DNA of 64,000 nt, from contig BGZK01000844.1 in NCBI GenBank assembly GCA_005406025.1, positions 186,001 to 250,000 of the forward strand, given 5' to 3'. Below the pieces are notes generated by a model that saw only the letters and a program-made list of their open reading frames with translations, had not been told where the DNA came from and searched no databases. This document shows, piece by piece, positions 47,191 to 58,870 of this stretch. Numbering within the stretch: the stretch's first letter is position 1; each line of letters opens with the position of its first letter. The position numbers and the translations under genes are program-made. This DNA is from Eumeta japonica. Its lineage: Eukaryota > Arthropoda > Insecta > Lepidoptera > Psychidae.

Positions 47191-48130
47191 TTATTTAGTT
47201 TAAGTTTAGACGCAAAGTTACAGTGGAATTCTCATGTTACGAGATAAATGAAAAGGCTTGGTTCTGTGACATATGCAGTCAAAAGAATTTGGCAACTTAC
47301 AGATCAAAGTACCGCGAAATTAGTTTATTTTAGTTTTTTTCATAGTCTGGTAAATATCATAAGGAATTTTATCATGGGGTCACGCAGCTGTGCTGTTTAT
47401 GATTTGAGACCAATGAAATCCCTCACAAATAAATTTAAGGAAAATGGTATTCTAACTTGAGCATCACAATACATAAATATGCGTAAACCTATTACATAAA
47501 TATGTGTCAAGAGAAATATAGAATAGTTCCAAAAAAAGAACGACATCCATAACATTAACACTAGACATAAGAACGATCTTGCTAATCATAAAACGCGTCT
47601 AAAAGTCAGCATCATTTAAAGAGCAATTTGTGTGCTTTTATAATAAGATCCCAGCTGAAATGCAAATTTTTTTATTTTAAAAATTTAAACATTTTGTTAA
47701 AAGATTGTTATATGACAAGATTGTTATATATTATATCGTGTTTGAATATATTGATGAAAAAAGCCCATGAAATTGAAATGCTCGGTTATCAGGTTGGTTC
47801 ATATTATTTTAAATGTCGACTAAATTATTGATTACTCAATACTTTGTATCGATGAGTAAAGAAAGAGCAACCCTTGAGTTTCTTGCCCATTACTCTCTAT
47901 TTGAATCGGCATTTGGTAATGTCGAAAAGAATTCAGTAATGACGTATTTCAAGTGTAATTTCATTTCACTTGAAATACACACACTGCGAATTGAACACAT
48001 TTTTAATTTGTTTCTCCTTAATAGTCTATTCTTGTAAGATTCATTTTTTGAATTGGATTAGTAACTGCTTTGATTAGCGTGTACAAACATATTATATAAC
48101 ACACTCTTCTGTTTTATAATATAAATATGA
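47191..48130 (+). mobile_element. CR1/jockey-like LINE, right half and 3' region
   Basis: Homology resumes as LDAKLQWNSHVTR, then MKRLGSVTYAVKRIWQLTDQ, VYFSFFHSL, FYNKIPAEMQ and KFKHFVK, typical of the ORF2 C-terminal region. The 3' untranslated part contains GAGTTTCTTGCCCATTACTC and TAATGACGTATTTCAAGTG (the latter shared with 21597-21615). Several stops and frameshifts make it inactive. Confidence 0.78.
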
Positions 48131-50230
48131 ATAAAATAAAGTTTGGAAATGGTGGTAGTGTCAGCGTGCGCCCGTAAAAAACTGCATCAATATTAGCTTT
48201 CTTATCATACGGTATTTCAACTTTAAATCTACAAATCAAGCTTTACTTACCGCGAGTTGAATCAGAGATTTTTTTAGAAATGGTAAATTTTAAAACGATA
48301 GAAACAATGTATGACTTATAATGTTACAGTTTATGATTTTCCACAGGTGCTTTTCCTCTGTCAAACGAAAATGTAATATTCGAGAAAGAAAATTATGCAA
48401 TAAAATAATTTCGTATATCAGTTATTTTCTCAGTGATATACATTTACTATTTTATGAACATAATTTCTTGGTGACACGCCCTGAGTGTATATGTTAAACT
48501 AAATATGAAAAAAAGGCTTACAATGTAATGAACAACAAAAATATGTTTTAAAACCCCTAGTTGTCTTACCAAAAAATACACAAAACACAAAAAAAAACAA
48601 TTTTAGTAGTTCTAGCTGTTTTAGTCCTGATTTCACTTCGAATCATATTCAAATACCGAATGTAGTAAATCAAATATTGTAAAGAAATTTTAAAACTACC
48701 GAAATAGACCATTATCATTGAAAAATAAATTATAAAAACGCCAAATCAAGTTAAGCCTCGCGGCTTATAAGCTTCCTCGCTTAACTTATGTATTAATTTT
48801 GATAAAAGAATTATTGAAATTATGTAAGTTTTATTTTTTTAATAGTATTCAATTATTATAATTTACAGCCTCTTCCACCATTTGAATGACGTTTATCAGA
48901 AAGTGACTTTTAATCATAAAATAAAATTTGCGTTCCACTTTCTCCTTTTAATAGTTGCTTGAGTTAAAACATGTCAAAAAGAACATGTAGAACGACTATT
49001 TTAAGGGTCTTTTTGTTAAATGTCAGCTTAAAAAGAGAAGGTGGAAGAAGATCATAAAAACCTCGGATATTAGTAAATATTTTGAATTATTATTAGGTCA
49101 AATTATAAGAGTTCATTAAATATTTTTAGGGAAACATAGAGATAAAACGTTTATCCACCATAATTGACTTTTATATGTTAACGATATGTTAAATATTTAG
49201 ATGAAAATTTAAATTGAAATAGGCTAAAAATTTCAATGGTCATTTACTATTTTTGCGTTAACAATAATTAGTTTGGAGCCATTTGCCATAATAGGACAGC
49301 AAAATGTTTAAATTTTGATTATAATTTCAAATTAAAATAAAGTTTTAATTTTAATAATGATTTACAATTTTTTACAGTGTAAGGAGTGTTGTATTTTACT
49401 AATTCTGCATATAAGTTAAACAAACACAAGCCATTGAAAATTAACATGTAATTGACAATGCAAAATTTGCATGAAGCAAATGAAAATTGAAACACTGGCA
49501 TTCCAAAAAAAAAAACATATATGATACAAAATAAAAAATAGAAGTAAAAGGGTTAGAACTTGTATAAAATAATATTCAAACAGCTCAGCCGACTGCTTTT
49601 GACGTATTATTAACTCTCAAAAGAAGAATTGATAGAGGTACGGAAGAATAAAGGGCGTAGGCTTAAAATGGGATTGACACGTTTTGATAACTCATATATT
49701 TAAGTAGACATGGTCATGTAATTCATATATTTAACTAGGTATTTTATAACCCATAGTGGAATCGACTTCACGCTTTCTGGCGGGAGGCCAGCAAGTGCTA
49801 GTAATTATAGAAGATATATGTATGATATTCCGCACACTGCATCATGCTGGTTACTGCAATTAATAAATGTTTCCGTACAGTTATTTGTCTGTTATCGCTA
49901 CGGTTTCGTAAATTTACAATAAAGTTTCAGAATTACCAAATTTGTTCATACATAGTGAACAAATGTAACGATAGAAGAACTGTTAGATTTATTAACAACA
50001 ATATAATTTAGAAAATGCTTTCATTTAATTGAACTTCGCTATGATTTCAAACAAAAATGATTCGAATGTTTAAATGGTTTACAGTTGCACGAATATTTGT
50101 ACTGTAAAAAAATCAACTGATAAATTTTCAAACTTTCCATTTGTCGAAGAACATCGATGACCAATTGAAATTGGTTTCAAATCAGATTTCGAGTATATTG
50201 ATGAAACACAGCCTCATCGGCAGTCATAAA
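48131..50230. other. AT-rich spacer
   Basis: About 2.1 kb of AT-rich DNA with no recognised gene. A moderately GC-rich patch near 49750-49800 is unassigned. Confidence 0.5.
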
Positions 50231-50460
50231 AGGCCTGATGGCGTTTATAAGAAGCTACCAATGCAATAGACGAAGCCGGGTAAGTTTGCCCAGTTCTAAT
50301 GTTTCTATCGCGAGCTTTCACAAGAAAGCTTCTCTCGCGTTCCCTGTTAGCTTTTGTTCTGTAACATCTCCACCCTGCGGCAAATGCAAGTCGTACGTTC
50401 GCATTCTGTATGCACAGTTATTAGGTGGGGCCGCCGCGTCTGCTTAACCCCCCCTTAATG
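50231..50460. other. GC-rich islet, possible conserved non-coding element
   Basis: Balanced to GC-rich block with a 69-codon frame (50238-50447) of unknown meaning and a GGTAAGT splice-donor-like word at about 50279. Without a matching acceptor I do not call an exon. Confidence 0.25.
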
Positions 50461-50654
50461 TAGCTCAAAGAAGCGTAAGCCACAAACGAAAACGATAAAA
50501 TGCAAGTCTGCGGCAGTTGTTTTGTGCAAGGCCGACATTGTTATTTTCCAGTAAGTCTGACTTAAAGTTGAATTCATAATACTGTAGTATAGATATGAAA
50601 TCTGGTTGGTTTTATTATTATATAGGTCACGCGTATAATTTAAATTTAACAGTA

Positions 50655-51020
50655 ATTGCAAAAAGCGGTGTAGTTTGGAAAAAGATGTACCGACAAGAGT
50701 AGAAAAGAGTACGTTGCGGTGGTTTGACCATACGGAAAGGATGAATGAAAGTAGCCTTACAAAGCTAATCTGTAGAGCTAATCATGATGTAAGACTCGCC
50801 AAGGGTCGCCCTAGAAAATCTTATGCTGAATAAATTGGTGACATATTCGAGAAGGGCCAAATTTTAAGTACCCGAAACCGATGAGCATGCACGAATAGAT
50901 TGATGGGTGTCAGTGTAGCAAGATAGATATGCAAATATGTGGTATGTGGAAATTTGTAGTCCCTGTCTACCCATCTGGAAAATAGGCTTTAGTTTATAAT
51001 AATAATAACAATAATAAAGA
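50655..51020 (+). mobile_element. LINE family D 3' end, copy 5 (best preserved)
   Basis: The plus-strand frame reads TLRWFDHTERMNESSLTKLI, then KGRPRKSYAE-stop-IGDIFEKGQILSTRNR-stop, LMGVSVAR and, after a shift, VYPSGK-stop. This is the C-terminus of a non-LTR endonuclease/reverse transcriptase ending in a YPSGK-type motif. A TTTATAATAATAATAACAAT tail follows (about 50993-51017). Three internal stops and one frameshift show it is dead. It is the only plus-strand copy of five here. Confidence 0.82.
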
Positions 51021-51739
51021 TTTCGAGGGAGACGATGAACTGAAAGCACTAATAACAAGCACAAAAACATATAAACATTATAACTCTTTAATAATTCGGT
51101 AGATTTTCGGTATTTATTTTTTTGGTATTACCGGATTTTCGGTAAATATATAGTGATCAGTTATTGGTAATAGAGTTTTAGTTCCTATGTATACTTTTAA
51201 ATAACTGGAAATGTATTGTAATAAAAATTGAACGTGACAAAACTTACATGAAATTAGAATCTGTGCAGTGGAAAAACGTTCTTTATTTGCATTGTTTGTA
51301 ATTTGTAATTATTGTGGATAGTTATAGGAATAGAAAATATAGTAACTGGGGTAGAAATTATCATGGTTAAGTGGTTTAGGCATTTCAAAACAATTGATTA
51401 AAATAGATTGATGAAGGTTTTCCATATGGTTGTGCATTATGAAAAATTTGGTAACGAGCTTCTGAGAAATATTATGTAGAAAAATCCAAATTATTGTCGT
51501 ATAAGAGGTGAGATTTTATCACTCGAAACCCATATCCTCACTTGTAGTGATAAATAAATGTCAGTGAAACAAGAGCTACCTCGTTATGAATACACCTGGG
51601 AGTTACGTATGTGCCTAAGCAACAATATGAATCAGGAAACACGTGTATTTCTAAACTATCCAATAAATATAATATTTAATAGGTTTTGCAAAGAATCAGT
51701 ATTCATAACTTTATTACTTAAGTTAATTTGTCTGAGTAA
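51021..51739. other. AT-rich spacer
   Basis: Nothing recognised. A 118-codon frame (51558-51914) overlaps the inverted repeat arm and is treated as incidental. Confidence 0.4.
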
Positions 51740-51890
51740 TAGGATACAAAACCAGGGAGGAGATTCTCGGGCCATGTGGAAATTGTCATATGAGACAATT
51801 TTTAAATGTGAAATTTCCTTAATACTCCGTACACAAAAGGACGAAACACGTCAAGTGATAGATAAAATTAGTATTCTCACTCACGTATGG
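51740..51890 (+). repeat. Inverted repeat pair, left arm
   Basis: GGGAGGAGATTCTCGGGCC, then TGTGGAAATTGTCATATGAGA (51755-51796), is matched in reverse complement by 52287-52336 with few differences. Weaker similarity continues inward (ATTAGTATTCTCACTC) and outward (ATTACTTAAG). Confidence 0.65.
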
Positions 51891-52149
51891 AAATTTAAAA
51901 TAGTTTCTATTTAGAGATCGTGAATTTTTAATATATATGAGAATATCCTTTTAATATTTATAACAGAAAGAGTGCAGTGCAGTTATAAAGCATTTCAATC
52001 TGGAATAAAAAGATTGTTTTGACGAGAGCATCAGTCATGATTTCATTAAAATAAGGTGTTACTCATTATTTCGATCTTAAAAATTTAACGTGGGACAATT
52101 ATTGTCGTGTGCTCGGGTGAAACTGTTGGATGTCACATGAAAATCGTTT

Positions 52150-52350
52150 GACAATTGTCACAGTTTGGAAATTGAGAATAATAATTTGTATTTTCGATTT
52201 CCATTTCGGTCCAAGAACCACACTAATCCAGTATTAATAATTAGTTTTATTCTATGAAATTTATATTCTATTGTATGTCTCTTTAAAAAATATCGTATGT
52301 GACAATTTCCACACGGCCCGAGGATCGCCTCCCAGGAAAGACGTGTCTTA
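52150..52350 (-). repeat. Inverted repeat pair, right arm
   Basis: On the minus strand this reads CTGGGAGGCGATCCTCGGGC, then GTGTGGAAATTGTCACATACGA, matching the left arm. Two copies of one element in tail-to-tail orientation, or the ends of a palindromic transposon of about 600 bp, would both explain it. Confidence 0.65.
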
Positions 52351-54572
52351 AGTAATTCATAAATGTAGATAAAAATTACATTTATCTTTTCTGTCGTATT
52401 AACATTAATAAATAGTTAAGAGACCACAATAGCGGCACGTATGAAAGTTCTAAAATAGTCGTAAAAATTGGAAAGTGTCCTGCAGTGTAGAAATAGAGAT
52501 AAGAGTCGTCACGTCAGCCTTCGATCGTTAAGTACGTGAGCCAAAACTAACATAAATAAAGTCGTCTTTTGCTGTTGGCCCGCCCAAGCGAATTATTGTA
52601 ACCTTTGCTAAGTTTGTATTTCTTCATTTTAAAACAAATAATTGAGTATAACGTTGTATCTCTGCATCACTCTCGCCGATAAAGCACTTTCGAGTTAAGC
52701 TCAACGAAAGCGACAACACGATTGCTTACACATGGAGCCTGCACAGTACAGTCTGTGGTCTTCGCCTACTCTGAGAATTAGGCGTGAGCTTAACCTCTAT
52801 AAAATATGACGTTTTAAATAAACGACGTAGTCGTCTTATCCACCACTGCAATGAGTAACGTGTAAACTAAAAATTTGCGTTTTTTTAGCCCTTTTTCTAG
52901 ATATGAAACATTTATTTATGTTGTTATCGATTTTATTATAAGTACCTAACATTTCATAAATAATTTATTTCATTAAATTGCAACGGTAAAGAATAGTTAC
53001 AGATATAATTGCAAAGGTATATAAATGCGTATCGTTGGATAAATGAAAGATTATTAAACTTCATTCGATGTTTTTACAAATAGAATACAGGTCGTCATGG
53101 AATTTAAAAAAGTAATTGAGAAAATTGAACTAAACATTTTTTAAAAGTTTTATTAAGTATTGACGCTGTGATGGGTCTACAGTTTATGCTGTTACTATTT
53201 ATTGTGATAAAATATTATCAATTTCTTTTTATGCTATTTCTTCTAAGTAATCGATTATTCTACAACTCTTTGATTGCTGTCTGAGCGGACTTGTTTATAT
53301 ATGGCTGTTTACTTGTCAGTCACATTAAGCAATTCTTAGAATTATGTGTCTGAAATAAAAATAAATAGAAGAAGATATAGAAATCAATGTATGCTTATTT
53401 TACGTTTGGTTAGATTTAATGCTAATATATACCAAATACTATAACTGGTACATATAGGTCTAATGGTGTTAAATAAATAAAAACCGGGATTGACGTGAGG
53501 TATAGCATTGTGTGCGTGATATTATATGAATATGGTAGACACTATACCAGAATTAAAGTAGATATCAAAATAGAGAATAGCTTTAGGAGATGAAATCAAA
53601 AAGGCTAAGGCAATATGTAAGTACACTTAATTGATTTTATTCTGGTCTTTATTTGGTCAGTGCTAACAATGTCGTAGGTCGATAGTGTCACTCTTAAAAT
53701 ATGAATGTGTAATTAAATACAGGCTCTATTGTTACGGGCTTATAGTCTTAAATCCCTTGAATTTTTTGCCTTTGATAGGTTTAATAATGAGATCAAGTTG
53801 GAGGTAATAAAAACGATGCTACAATCCTATTTTGTAAATGTAATTTTTTTTTACTAGACGCTCTTATATAGTGTATTTCGGTATTTTACTATACTGAATA
53901 TATGATTAGGGACATAGCTAGGTTATCTATAGTTGAAATCTTTGTCAAATCTACATTTTCCATTTTTATTTTATTTATAGCGTCTTTTTTAGATAAAACT
54001 AAAGAGTACCCTTTCAATCTAGTTAAATAGTTTATTATTAGAATAAAACAATATTAATATTAAACAGATGACTAATGCTGGGATGCTCGAGATCCGATAA
54101 TGCACTTTAAATAATTAGTCACAAATTTACTGAAACAGAAATATTGATGCAAAGAAAACGATGATCCAATAACTAGCACGTGATTCAGATGTGATTTCAT
54201 ATCAAAAAAAATTTTTAAGCCCTGTGTATGACGTCAGGTGATTGATTTTATAGAAAAAAAACATCGTGAAATATCCCGCTATTTGTGGAAAATCCTAATT
54301 CCATGACCAAGGTATAACGAAAAATAGTCCAATGTTTTTTTCTAAGGCAATTCTAATATAATGTAGAATATTTTTTATAATACTTTTTTGTTTTTAACAC
54401 ATTTTTATTGGCTTGGTATGTTTGCATGTATGTTTGTTTCTATGTAACGGAATCTTTTGAACGTGATTTCCCCTCTTTTAATTTGACATTTTGCGAAATG
54501 ATCAATGACCGATGACAATACAATAATTTTAATAGCTTATCCCATTATTCTTATACCATAATCTTCAGGATT
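52351..54572. other. Mostly AT-rich spacer
   Basis: Block 52490-52800 is of balanced composition and could be conserved non-coding DNA. Nothing else is recognised. Confidence 0.4.
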
Positions 54573-54790
54573 AGCGATATATCTGATACCCAGTACTATC
54601 TTTGTGCCAAAGACCAAGACGCGTGCTAAGACATGAGCATGCCATATTTTTATCTATATTCGAAGACACGGTGGTATACTGCATCAAAGAACATGTATAA
54701 AATATTTTTTTCGGAGAGGGAAACCGAGGAAGGGCTATCACATCCAGAGGAAACAACAGGCGCACAAACTACCCTTTTTCCAGACATGTT
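54573..54790 (+). pseudogene. Degenerate fragment resembling 18S rRNA, copy 1
   Basis: The right part, TCGGAGAGGG then GAGGAAGGGCTATCACATCC and AACAACAGGCGCACAAACTACCC (54711-54773), follows the conserved 18S rRNA stretch GGAGAGGGAGCCTGAGAAAC, then GGCTACCACATCC and GGCAGCAGGCGCGCAAATTA, with many substitutions. The left part (CAGTACTAT...GTGCCAAAGACCAAG, 54590-54626) is compatible with the extreme 5' end of 18S (CAGTAGTCATATGCTTGTCT then CAAAGATTAAG), but that match is weaker. If both hold, roughly 250 nt between them are missing. The 64-codon minus frame here (54571-54765) is a shadow. Confidence 0.55.
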
Positions 54791-54906
54791 ACCGATTTAG
54801 AATAAAATATTATGTATTGCAGTTTTTCAACAAGGTATACCGAACATATTTTAATTGTAGATAAATCCTACAAAACTAACTTTAATGGAGGATTGGTGTA
54901 ATAATA

Positions 54907-55000
54907 ATCCGGGGAGGTTGCTTGAGAAACGGCGACAGAATCCAAGGAAAGCAGCAGGCGCGCAAATTACCCACTCCCATCATTGGGAGATAGATAAAAT
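54907..55000 (+). pseudogene. Degenerate fragment resembling 18S rRNA, copy 2
   Basis: ATCCGGGGAGGTTGCTTGAG, then AAACGGCGACAGAATCCAAG, GAAAGCAGCAGGCGCGCAAA and TTACCCACTCCCATCATTGG with GGAGATAG, follows the same conserved 18S segment more closely than copy 1, including the GAGAAACGGC box and the hairpin after CCCACTCCC. Homology ends by about 55000. It is too short and diverged for a functional rRNA. It is in the same orientation as copy 1, about 130 bp downstream. Confidence 0.75.
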
Positions 55001-55550
55001 CTCTATAAACTATAGTTTATAAAATTAAAAATCACGCACTTATGGTATAATATTAAACTGAAAAGTCAAAAATAAATAACAGTTAAAAAAATAATAAAAA
55101 ACACGCTTTTGTAGTTCTGATAACTGAACTAAAAAGTAGAAAATAATTTTCAATAAATGTAAATTAAAAATAAAATGATAAACAAAAAAAAATGTATAAA
55201 AGCGTATGGGTGCTTTTTAATAGATGTTCTAAATGACTTTGAATTTAGTAATATCTGTCAATAAAATATTTATATTATAATACAATATTATAAAAATTGA
55301 CATCAAGCACCCCACGCTTTTTAGAAACAAAGTACATTTTTTTGAAATTTAATGATGATGATTTTCTACTTTTTATTTCGGTTATCTACAAAAGCATGTT
55401 TTTCAGTTTATTTTAAACTATTATTTTGTCAATGAGTCTATGAATGCATTTCTAACTATATTCATTTGCTAATGCTAAATTGTAAATAGGTAATTATGAT
55501 AATTAAGGGGAATAATGAATAACCGTACTATATATTTGTACGTTACAAAA
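55001..55550. other. AT-rich spacer
   Basis: Nothing recognised. Confidence 0.5.
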
Positions 55551-55790
55551 TATTGGCATGGGAGGTAAGAACGGATGGGCATTATATTATTGTTGCAGGC
55601 AGGTTTCATATTTTCGATGTGAAACATCTATTGCGCGCCTTAACAGTAAAATCGATCCTAATGCTGGGACGGCAAACGGCATTACGCTGTCATGCCGTGA
55701 TGCCCCCCCCCCACTATGTTGCCTGCCTACACTCTTTTGTGTGTGCACGCGCGTTTTCTATAAAACTTTATTCTAACTTTATCTGATTGG
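55551..55790. repeat. GC-rich repeat-like block
   Basis: GCAGGTTTCATATTTTCGAT and GTGAAACATCTATTGCGCGCC contain an imperfect GTTTCA.../...TGAAAC palindrome. A C10 run and TGTGTGTGCACGCGCG follow. The wording suggests a dispersed lepidopteran repeat or DNA-transposon fragment; no transposase or paired ends were found. Two overlapping frames (77 and 72 codons) are not recognisable. Confidence 0.3.
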
Positions 55791-56954
55791 ACATTTATAT
55801 TTGAATTAAGATATTACACATTAAATTATTTACTATTTTCATTCATTAATTGATTGAAATCCAATTTATTGATAAAAAATTTCAAATGTTTTAATAGAAT
55901 TTATATTATTTTGTGTTATTATTAAGCTTTGAATTTGTTGTCCTTAAAATAAAGTTAGACATTATTTAGTTATTTAATTGATTTCATTGATTTATTTGAC
56001 ATAGAATTTAAAATGTTTGAAGAGAGTTTATTATTATTGTTTAAATTACTGTGACGTCATTCTTTTCTAATTTATTATCCTTAAAATTGATAAAATTGAC
56101 TAAATTACTTATTTTTATTATTCATTAACTAACAAAATTCCTAAGAAAATTGTAATTAGAGATATACTGTTAAATCGAAACACATTTTCTATTTTAAAAT
56201 AATAAATATTTTCCAATAATTATTATATTTAAAATAATAATTGAAATATATTGTTTTTAATACCAAAATCTATCTACTATTTTCTATTATTTTACTACAT
56301 ATTTTCTTTATTGCTATTTATTAATTACAAATTATAATATTAACTTAAATGTTTCACCTCTGAGAGACGGCCATGACGACCAAAATTTTTTTTTTAACTC
56401 ACTTCTATTCTTAATTCTTGTTAAAGTAAAATCCAACAAAATTATTGAATTATTTATTTCTTTATCAAATTTATATAGAATCTTTAAGTTTGTATTATTT
56501 ATATAATTTTGAAGTAATTCTAATTCTGACGTATATATATACAATATTAACGTATTTTATAGATCGTATTTTACATAAAAATTCAAATTAATTTTTCATC
56601 ATATTTTATTTACATTTACTTATAATATACATGCATACATACATATACATATACATATAACGAAGGCCATGATCATGGTACTTCATTTAATTTGAATTTT
56701 TTACTCATGTCGTTCGATTATTCTGTGACAGATAGATATATGAAGGTTACGTTTTAAGTTGTTCGTTATTATTAATATGAAATAATAGCTTTAAATGTTG
56801 TTTCTTTTCCAGGTAATTTTAGTTATGTAAAGTTGTATGTTGTAGTTATGTAAATTGTATATAAAACATTATTTGTAATAAAACATTGTCTCTTCCAGAG
56901 AAACTCAGTTAAGTTATTTATTTCAAGAGTAAATTATATAAATCACATATATAT
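55791..56954. other. Very AT-rich spacer
   Basis: Nothing recognised. Confidence 0.55.
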
Positions 56955-57030
56955 ATGCCATTTTGTTCAACAACTTGCCATTTTATAGGTAGTGCCATAA
57001 TACCATTGCTATAAAAATTTTGGGACTTCC
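56955..57030 (+). repeat. Dispersed repeat family C, copy 2
   Basis: Second copy of 15447-15522 in the same orientation. It shares CATTTTGTTCAACAA.TTG and GCCATAATACCATTGCTATA, then AATTTTGGGACTTCC. Confidence 0.7.
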
Positions 57031-57113
57031 ATACATGATTATTTTAATTATGAAATGAAACAAAATAAGATGATACTGTTGCTAACAACTTGTAGTTGTG
57101 TTGTAGAAACAGA

Positions 57114-57160
57114 ATTATTAATTAATAAAACAAGTAATGAATGTTTTATTAATTAATAAT
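57114..57160. repeat. Perfect 19-bp inverted repeat with 9-nt loop
   Basis: ATTATTAATTAATAAAACA and its exact reverse complement flank AGTAATGAA. Neighbouring AATGAATGTTTT is also duplicated directly, pointing to a local duplication or inversion event. Confidence 0.9.
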
Positions 57161-57545
57161 GAATGTTTTTGCTATTTAATGAATATATAAATATTGGACA
57201 AATAACCAATTGGGTGCCATATTGCGCTAATGAACAAAGACGTCACTAGGTACTATTGCCTTTTCTGTCTAATTATCAATTTAAAATAGCCCTTATACAG
57301 ATATTTTTATACCTATCTAAAAAACTCTTTTACAACACTTTTGCTCAAAAAAAAAAAGAAAATTAAACTATCTCATTTAATTTTTTTAATATCGAGGCGA
57401 AGTCGTTTCGTTATTTTTATTTTTTAGATATTTAGCAAATAGTAACTCATGCTACTCTATCGTAAAAATTGTGAGCACCTTGCCTAATTAAATATTATAA
57501 TCCGGTAATTTTTTCGCTAACCTTTTAAATAAAAAGAGTAACTGT
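57161..57545. other. AT-rich spacer
   Basis: Nothing recognised. Confidence 0.5.
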
Positions 57546-57740
57546 TATTAACTGTTCTGGCTGGCGCGGGACCAACACCGCAAACCGAAATTAATGAAAA
57601 AGCGGTGTGGTCAACTAATCGTGCCCCGTAGTGTGATTCGTTTGAAAAGTTTACATAGCGGTAATTAAATGGGTGGCTCCTTCTGGCAAAAAAAGGCTGA
57701 AAGTGATATGACCGGATGAACGTGTTGGTGCAAATTAAAT
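57546..57740. other. Balanced-composition islet
   Basis: Contains GGCTGGCGCGGGACCAACAC and CGGTAATTAAATGGG. Possible conserved non-coding element; no repeat or protein recognised. Confidence 0.28.
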
Positions 57741-58090
57741 ATGCAAACTATATGCAATGACAATGAAATGAAAATGTATACTTAAATAATTGTATACCCA
57801 CTTCTTATGAAAAAAAATCGTACTTAACAGTTAATTTAGCAATATTATTCTAATTTAAAATAGTTGGACCTTATACAGTTAATGCGTTTAGTGTAAAGAT
57901 ATGTCCTTAGAAAAAAAAATATTGAAATTCAAAAAAAAAGAAATATATTTGCGGCTAAAATACGTCACACGTATAATATATTGTGAAGTAAAACTCAGAC
58001 TCTTTCTGTGAGACTTATCTCGGTTACACTTGCTGAAAATAGGTCTTTTTTTATTTACGTACGTCATTTTTCTTAATTTTTTAAATGAAA

Positions 58091-58300
58091 TGAAGCAGTT
58101 CTCTAAAATTATGCAGGGAACGGTCATGACGTCACAGCATAGCAGTTGAGTTTAGCATTTCAGGTGGCGTCTCCGAAACCTACTAGAAAGGGGGTGGCCA
58201 GGCCGGCGCAGAATCGACGCCGGTGCCTCCTATACAGACGCGAAAATAGGGCGTAGATCTCCGCAAAGCTCCCGTGATAAGACATAAATAATGTTTGCGG
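58091..58300. other. GC-rich islet, possible conserved non-coding element
   Basis: Contains TCATGACGTCACAGC (CRE-like) and CCAGGCCGGCGCAGAATCGA. Flanks are AT-rich. No repeat or protein recognised. Confidence 0.3.
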
Positions 58301-58635
58301 CACTAATTTCTGTGATTTAGACGTTAAAATATGGGCTTAAAAAAAAGAGTTTAGTTGAAAATGGGTTCGCGGGTTGAGGTTTTTAGATACGTTTAGATAT
58401 TAACACGGGATTGATATTACTTTTTTACTGAGTTTCCTGTTTCGTCATAAACGTCGGAGTGTAGTTACTGTGCGGAAACTTACAAATACATAAATACATT
58501 TTTACGTTTTATTCCCTAACGTTTGGTTCAGTGTGAATCGCGATGTAATATTTTGCAAGAAGTCCGATTTTCGAGGGACATTATTATTAATTCGAAACCA
58601 AACTAAATAAATAATGTGTAAAATTACCAAGGTAG

Positions 58636-58870
58636 GGGCGATAGTGTCTAGGTGATGAGGTGCGTTGCCGCACAATCCGAGGATATCGGGTTCGATCTTG
58701 ACCACGAGAATAATCACCGATGCGTTTTCAATTTAATTTAAATCACACCACACGCTTTCTATCATCGGGAACAGGTTTTAAGCCGTCGGCCTCAAACGTG
58801 GCCATCGCGTTGACGGCAATGATCGTCAGTGATCCGCGAGCCTCACTGGGCGAGCGCGGCGGCCCCGGCT
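58636..58870 (+). repeat. tRNA-derived SINE, degenerate
   Basis: The head has a B box (GGGTTCGATC, 58688-58697) about 45 nt after an A-box-like CTAGGTGATGAGG. It reads like the tRNA head of a SINE (GCGTTGCCGCACAATCCGAGG). The body keeps TTTTAAGCCGTCGG and a GACGGCAATGATCGTC-type block, in the same order as the SINE at 8476-8701. The 88-codon frame (58720-58986) overlapping it is a shadow. Confidence 0.5.

Noticed and set aside
50231..50290. Exon ending in a GGTAAGT donor
   Set aside because: A donor-like word alone is weak, no acceptor or conserved protein was found.
58636..58710. Functional tRNA gene
   Set aside because: Good B box but no closed cloverleaf, and it is followed by a SINE body.
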